This document shows, piece after piece, positions 61,538-64,000 of a stretch of 64,000 nt of DNA. This DNA comes from Maea johnstoni (taxonomy: Eukaryota > Annelida > Polychaeta > Spionida > Magelonidae): NCBI GenBank assembly GCA_963942565.1, contig OZ012686.1, positions 29,944,113 to 30,008,112 on the forward strand, in the 5' to 3' direction. Made by a program: the position numbers and the translations under genes. Every line of letters begins with the position of its first letter. Position 1 is the stretch's first letter. The notes under the pieces were generated by a model. The model did not search any database and had not been told where the DNA came from. It saw only the letters and a list, made by a program, of their open reading frames with translations.

Positions 61538-61796
61538 ATGAGTTACACAATCCCCTTTTATGTATTTTCCAAACATTACTCTAATCAGGAAGTTAAGTTG
61601 GAAGTTGTCAGACCATCATGTCTGCTTTTCAGATGTGAATTGTTTAAACACAGTAAGAACCAGTATCTAGGGTACTGATCTGATCGATAAACTGTCTCTT
61701 GTGGCGAAAGTGCGAACTGAAACAGATAGCATGCACTGAATGTCCTTGTGTGAGTGTTGGTATTGATTTGAATGGAGAAGTAAAGCACAGTACTGG

Positions 61797-62133
61797 CTAG
61801 ACTAGGTTCTTAGTCCCTAAAAAGTTGACATCCCCTCCTGTGCTGACCAAGCAGTGTGGTGTAGTACCAGGTATGGTAGATAGATGGCACCACCTGATCC
61901 TCGGATCTCTAGAGGTTTTTATGCAGGCCAGTGAGAGACCCAGCAAGCTCCGCCCTTCCGGAGTACATAATGAGCTCGGCTCTAGGGCCATAAAACACAA
62001 AGTAAAACACATACTCAAACTGAATCCTGGTGACATAAGTGTAAACTAAATTGACCACAATGGCCACCTAGAACATTTGGTGCTTGGTAACAGAAAAAAC
62101 AGCAGAAAAACAACATATGACAGCCTAGAAATC
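61797..62133 (+). mobile_element. Family E MITE, longest copy
   Basis: TAGACTAGGTTCTTAGTCCC to GCCTAGAAATCTAAGCTA, about 337 bp, uninterrupted. It contains GTAGTACCAGGTATGGTAGA and AATGGCCACCTAGAACATTT and serves as the reference for the nested copies at 48.2-49.0 kb. Confidence 0.85.
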
Positions 62134-62464
62134 TAAGCTAAGTAATGGCTACTATCTAAAGTAGCACGACTAGCCTGCCTCTCAGGCCATATGCATATGT
62201 CTGACATCCCTTGTGGATAGATGGCACTGCGGTAAGCTAGTGTGAATATATACCATCCCCTCATTTGACAACTGCATGAATTAAATGACCTACAGTAAGC
62301 CAAAAGACCCTTATGTAGGCGTATAAGTATGGTTAAATATAATAAAGCCTCGTAGCGAGACTGCTTGGCTACATGATCCGTAGCCTGTAGTCAGGCTGAG
62401 TTAGGTTTGATGCCATGCCACCACCACAACTGGGTATATGTGTGATGTCTTTCTCAACGTATAG

Positions 62465-62891
62465 TAGAGCTGCACTCACCACTCACGAACTCGAGTGGCT
62501 CGAGCCATGGGGCAAACTCGCCGAGCTCGAGCTGAAATGTTCAAATCGTGAGCTTGTCTATGTTGGAAACACAAATGTAACACAGAGCACCTAACACACA
62601 TTATTAACATGCATAACTGCTTATCGCTGTCATGTGTTCTTTACAATCTCCAATGTATACATTCAAGCGGTGTTTAGTGTTAAACTGACCTTTGTACCTC
62701 GTCTGCACGTTTTAAAATTAAATAAACATGGCAATGTTAATAAATCTCCGCCAATAGATATTTATTTCTTAATAGCTGGGCTGGAAAATAAGTATTTCTT
62801 TGGAAGATTGGAACGTCCGTGAGCTCATGAGCTCACGAGTCAAACGGGTGGTGAGCTCATGAGTTGATCTCCCTCCGTGAGTGCAGCTCTA
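62465..62891. mobile_element. hAT-like MITE with TAGAGCTGCACTCAC ends
   Basis: TAGAGCTGCACTCAC starts the element and GTGAGTGCAGCTCTA ends it. The flanks ACGTATAG (62457-62464) and ACATATAG (62892-62899) form an 8-bp TSD with one difference. Subterminal GAGCTC/CTCGAG motifs are plentiful (GAGCTCATGAGCTCACGAGT). No coding frame. Confidence 0.88.
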
Positions 62892-63077
62892 ACATATAGC
62901 TGGCAGCAGTTTTCAGGGTAGATCAATGAGACTCTGGGAAGAGTCAGTTAACGCGGACTTGTAGCAAGTCAACATGATCCCCAGTCTACATCTATATTGT
63001 CCATTCTTGTTGTGTCCGCCCCCTTGGGTCTGTCATCCAGCCAAGGTCCGCACCCACAGGGAGCTTAAGTTATACAT

Positions 63078-63190
63078 CAGGGTCTGACACTTAGATTTCA
63101 GGCTAGGGACCCTAAAAAGGTCTCATGGTAAAAATAAGGGTCAAAAACAATCTATATTTCTGCTATAAAACCTAATAGTTCGGGACCCTG
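63078..63190. mobile_element. Family G MITE, short deleted copy
   Basis: CAGGGTCTGACACTTAGATT to GTTCGGGACCCTG, only 113 bp. Flanks TACAT and TATAT match at 4/5. A short TA tract follows. Confidence 0.68.
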
Positions 63191-63464
63191 TATATATATA
63201 TTATTGGTGTCCTCCCTCCTGCTGCCGTGTGCTAGTATGGGATGACCTACAGCCCAAAGCTCCAATCAACATCTCAACGTATCTCAGCCAGCCGGGAGTG
63301 CAAGGGAATTTAGAGCTTGTTTCCAGGAATTGAAAAAATGCCCGCTTTGTTGGGGAATAGCCGTCATTTTAAGGAATTGACTTACTAGTATGCCTTATCA
63401 TTAAGAGCATAGCCAACAATCATTCCTAGTCCTCTTCTGTGCCAGGGAAATGACTCTCATTTTG

Positions 63465-63668
63465 ACCATCCATGCCTATAACAGCCAAAAATGTCTGAAT
63501 ATTTTGATAGCTGCGTCCCCAAACCAATTTTTAGAGAATACCTGAAGAAGAAATATTGATCTGATAACTCAACATTTCTGTTTTACAGAAATGATTTCTA
63601 AGTTTTTGCAGTATTACCAAAAATAGTTTAGTTCTTGATGATATATCGGAGTTTAAGGCATGAATGGG
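63465..63668. mobile_element. Family K relative, diverged
   Basis: CCATCCATGCCTATAAC to GGCATGAATGGG, flanked by TTGA and CTAA (decayed TTAA). Further partial relatives ending ATGAATGGGTTAA-like occur near 31735-31875 and 46318-46406. Confidence 0.55.
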
Positions 63669-64000
63669 CTAACAAATCAAAAAGGCTTTATCACATGTAT
63701 TTACAATGCATCCAGGTACTTAAAGCGGGTAGTACCAGGAAGTATAGACTTCCTGATAGTACATTTTCCTTTGGCCTGTTCCAGCTATAATTTACTTCAT
63801 GCCCAGGTACTAGTTAACCAATTCACCTAGGATACATTTGAAAATAACCTAGGGAGTAAGCATACATTCACATGATATATGAAGATGAGTTGTTGGTTAT
63901 GTTCTTATGAAAATTTTCTTTCAATTTCTTTTGGAAAATTCTCTATCAACAGAGGTTTAATCCAAACAGTCAACTGGTGTTGTGCTCTGGGCATTCATGG

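Overview
The window is almost entirely non-coding DNA from an animal nuclear genome. It is AT-rich and has spliceosomal exon structure, very long (TA)n and (GA)n microsatellites, and dozens of short non-autonomous DNA transposons, many with intact target-site duplications (TSDs). The only gene part I can defend is one internal exon, 54665-54861 (+), of a PP2A B56-type regulatory subunit (PPP2R5 family). No vertebrate-type repeats are evident. A foldback transposon resembling in layout the TU elements described from sea urchins hints at a marine invertebrate, possibly an echinoderm or other deuterostome. That placement is inference.

Layout. 1-9.8 kb: mostly unremarkable AT-rich DNA with CAGGG-ended hAT-like MITEs (families B and C below) and two GC-richer patches near 5.0 and 8.7 kb. 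10.2-12.9 kb: a 2.6-kb terminal-inverted-repeat element carrying eight copies of a 14-bp near-palindrome (TGTCGGATACGACA and its reverse complement), an apparently undescribed arrangement. 13.2-14.0 kb: a tandem array of about 119 bp. 14.6-16.9 kb: a 2.24-kb foldback element with 50-bp tandem repeats in its arms, two inverted tRNA-Glu-like units pointing inward, and a centre of TA/TATG microsatellites, bounded by an 8-bp TSD. 17-34 kb: scattered MITEs, a (CT)n array, a nested element at 28.0-28.8 kb and several local duplications. 35.8-36.4 kb: a long hairpin with the same tip motif as one at 28.3 kb. 40.4-41.0 kb: a GC-rich patch with a TATA-like box and a long (GA)n array. 41707-41906: assembly gap of 200 N. 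42-54 kb: dense TTAA-target MITEs and a nest of three elements at 48.2-48.85 kb. 54.7 kb: the exon, followed 24 bp after its donor by (TA)50. 57.2-59.06 kb: a 79-bp minisatellite of about 23 units. 59.5-64 kb: more MITEs, including a hAT-like element with a good TSD.

Repeat families used below. B: about 310 bp, CAGGGWCTTAGCCAGG ends, internal GGACAGGCA motifs, 8-bp TSD. C: about 310 bp, near-identical ends, internal GGACACCC motifs, 8-bp TSD. D: about 205 bp, CCCTT...AAGGG ends in TTAA. E: about 340 bp, TAGACTAG ends. F: AGGCCTAAAAAAA ends. G: CAGGG...CCCTG ends with apparent 5-bp TSDs. K: CCCAT...ATGGG ends in TTAA. None carries a recognisable transposase, so all must have been moved by enzymes encoded elsewhere.

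Since B56 genes often have a long first intron after a variable N-terminal exon, most of the window upstream of 54.7 kb may be intron or 5' flank of this gene. The exon after 54861 was not found before the window ends. The four GC-rich patches are the only places where I would look for an upstream promoter or 5' exon.
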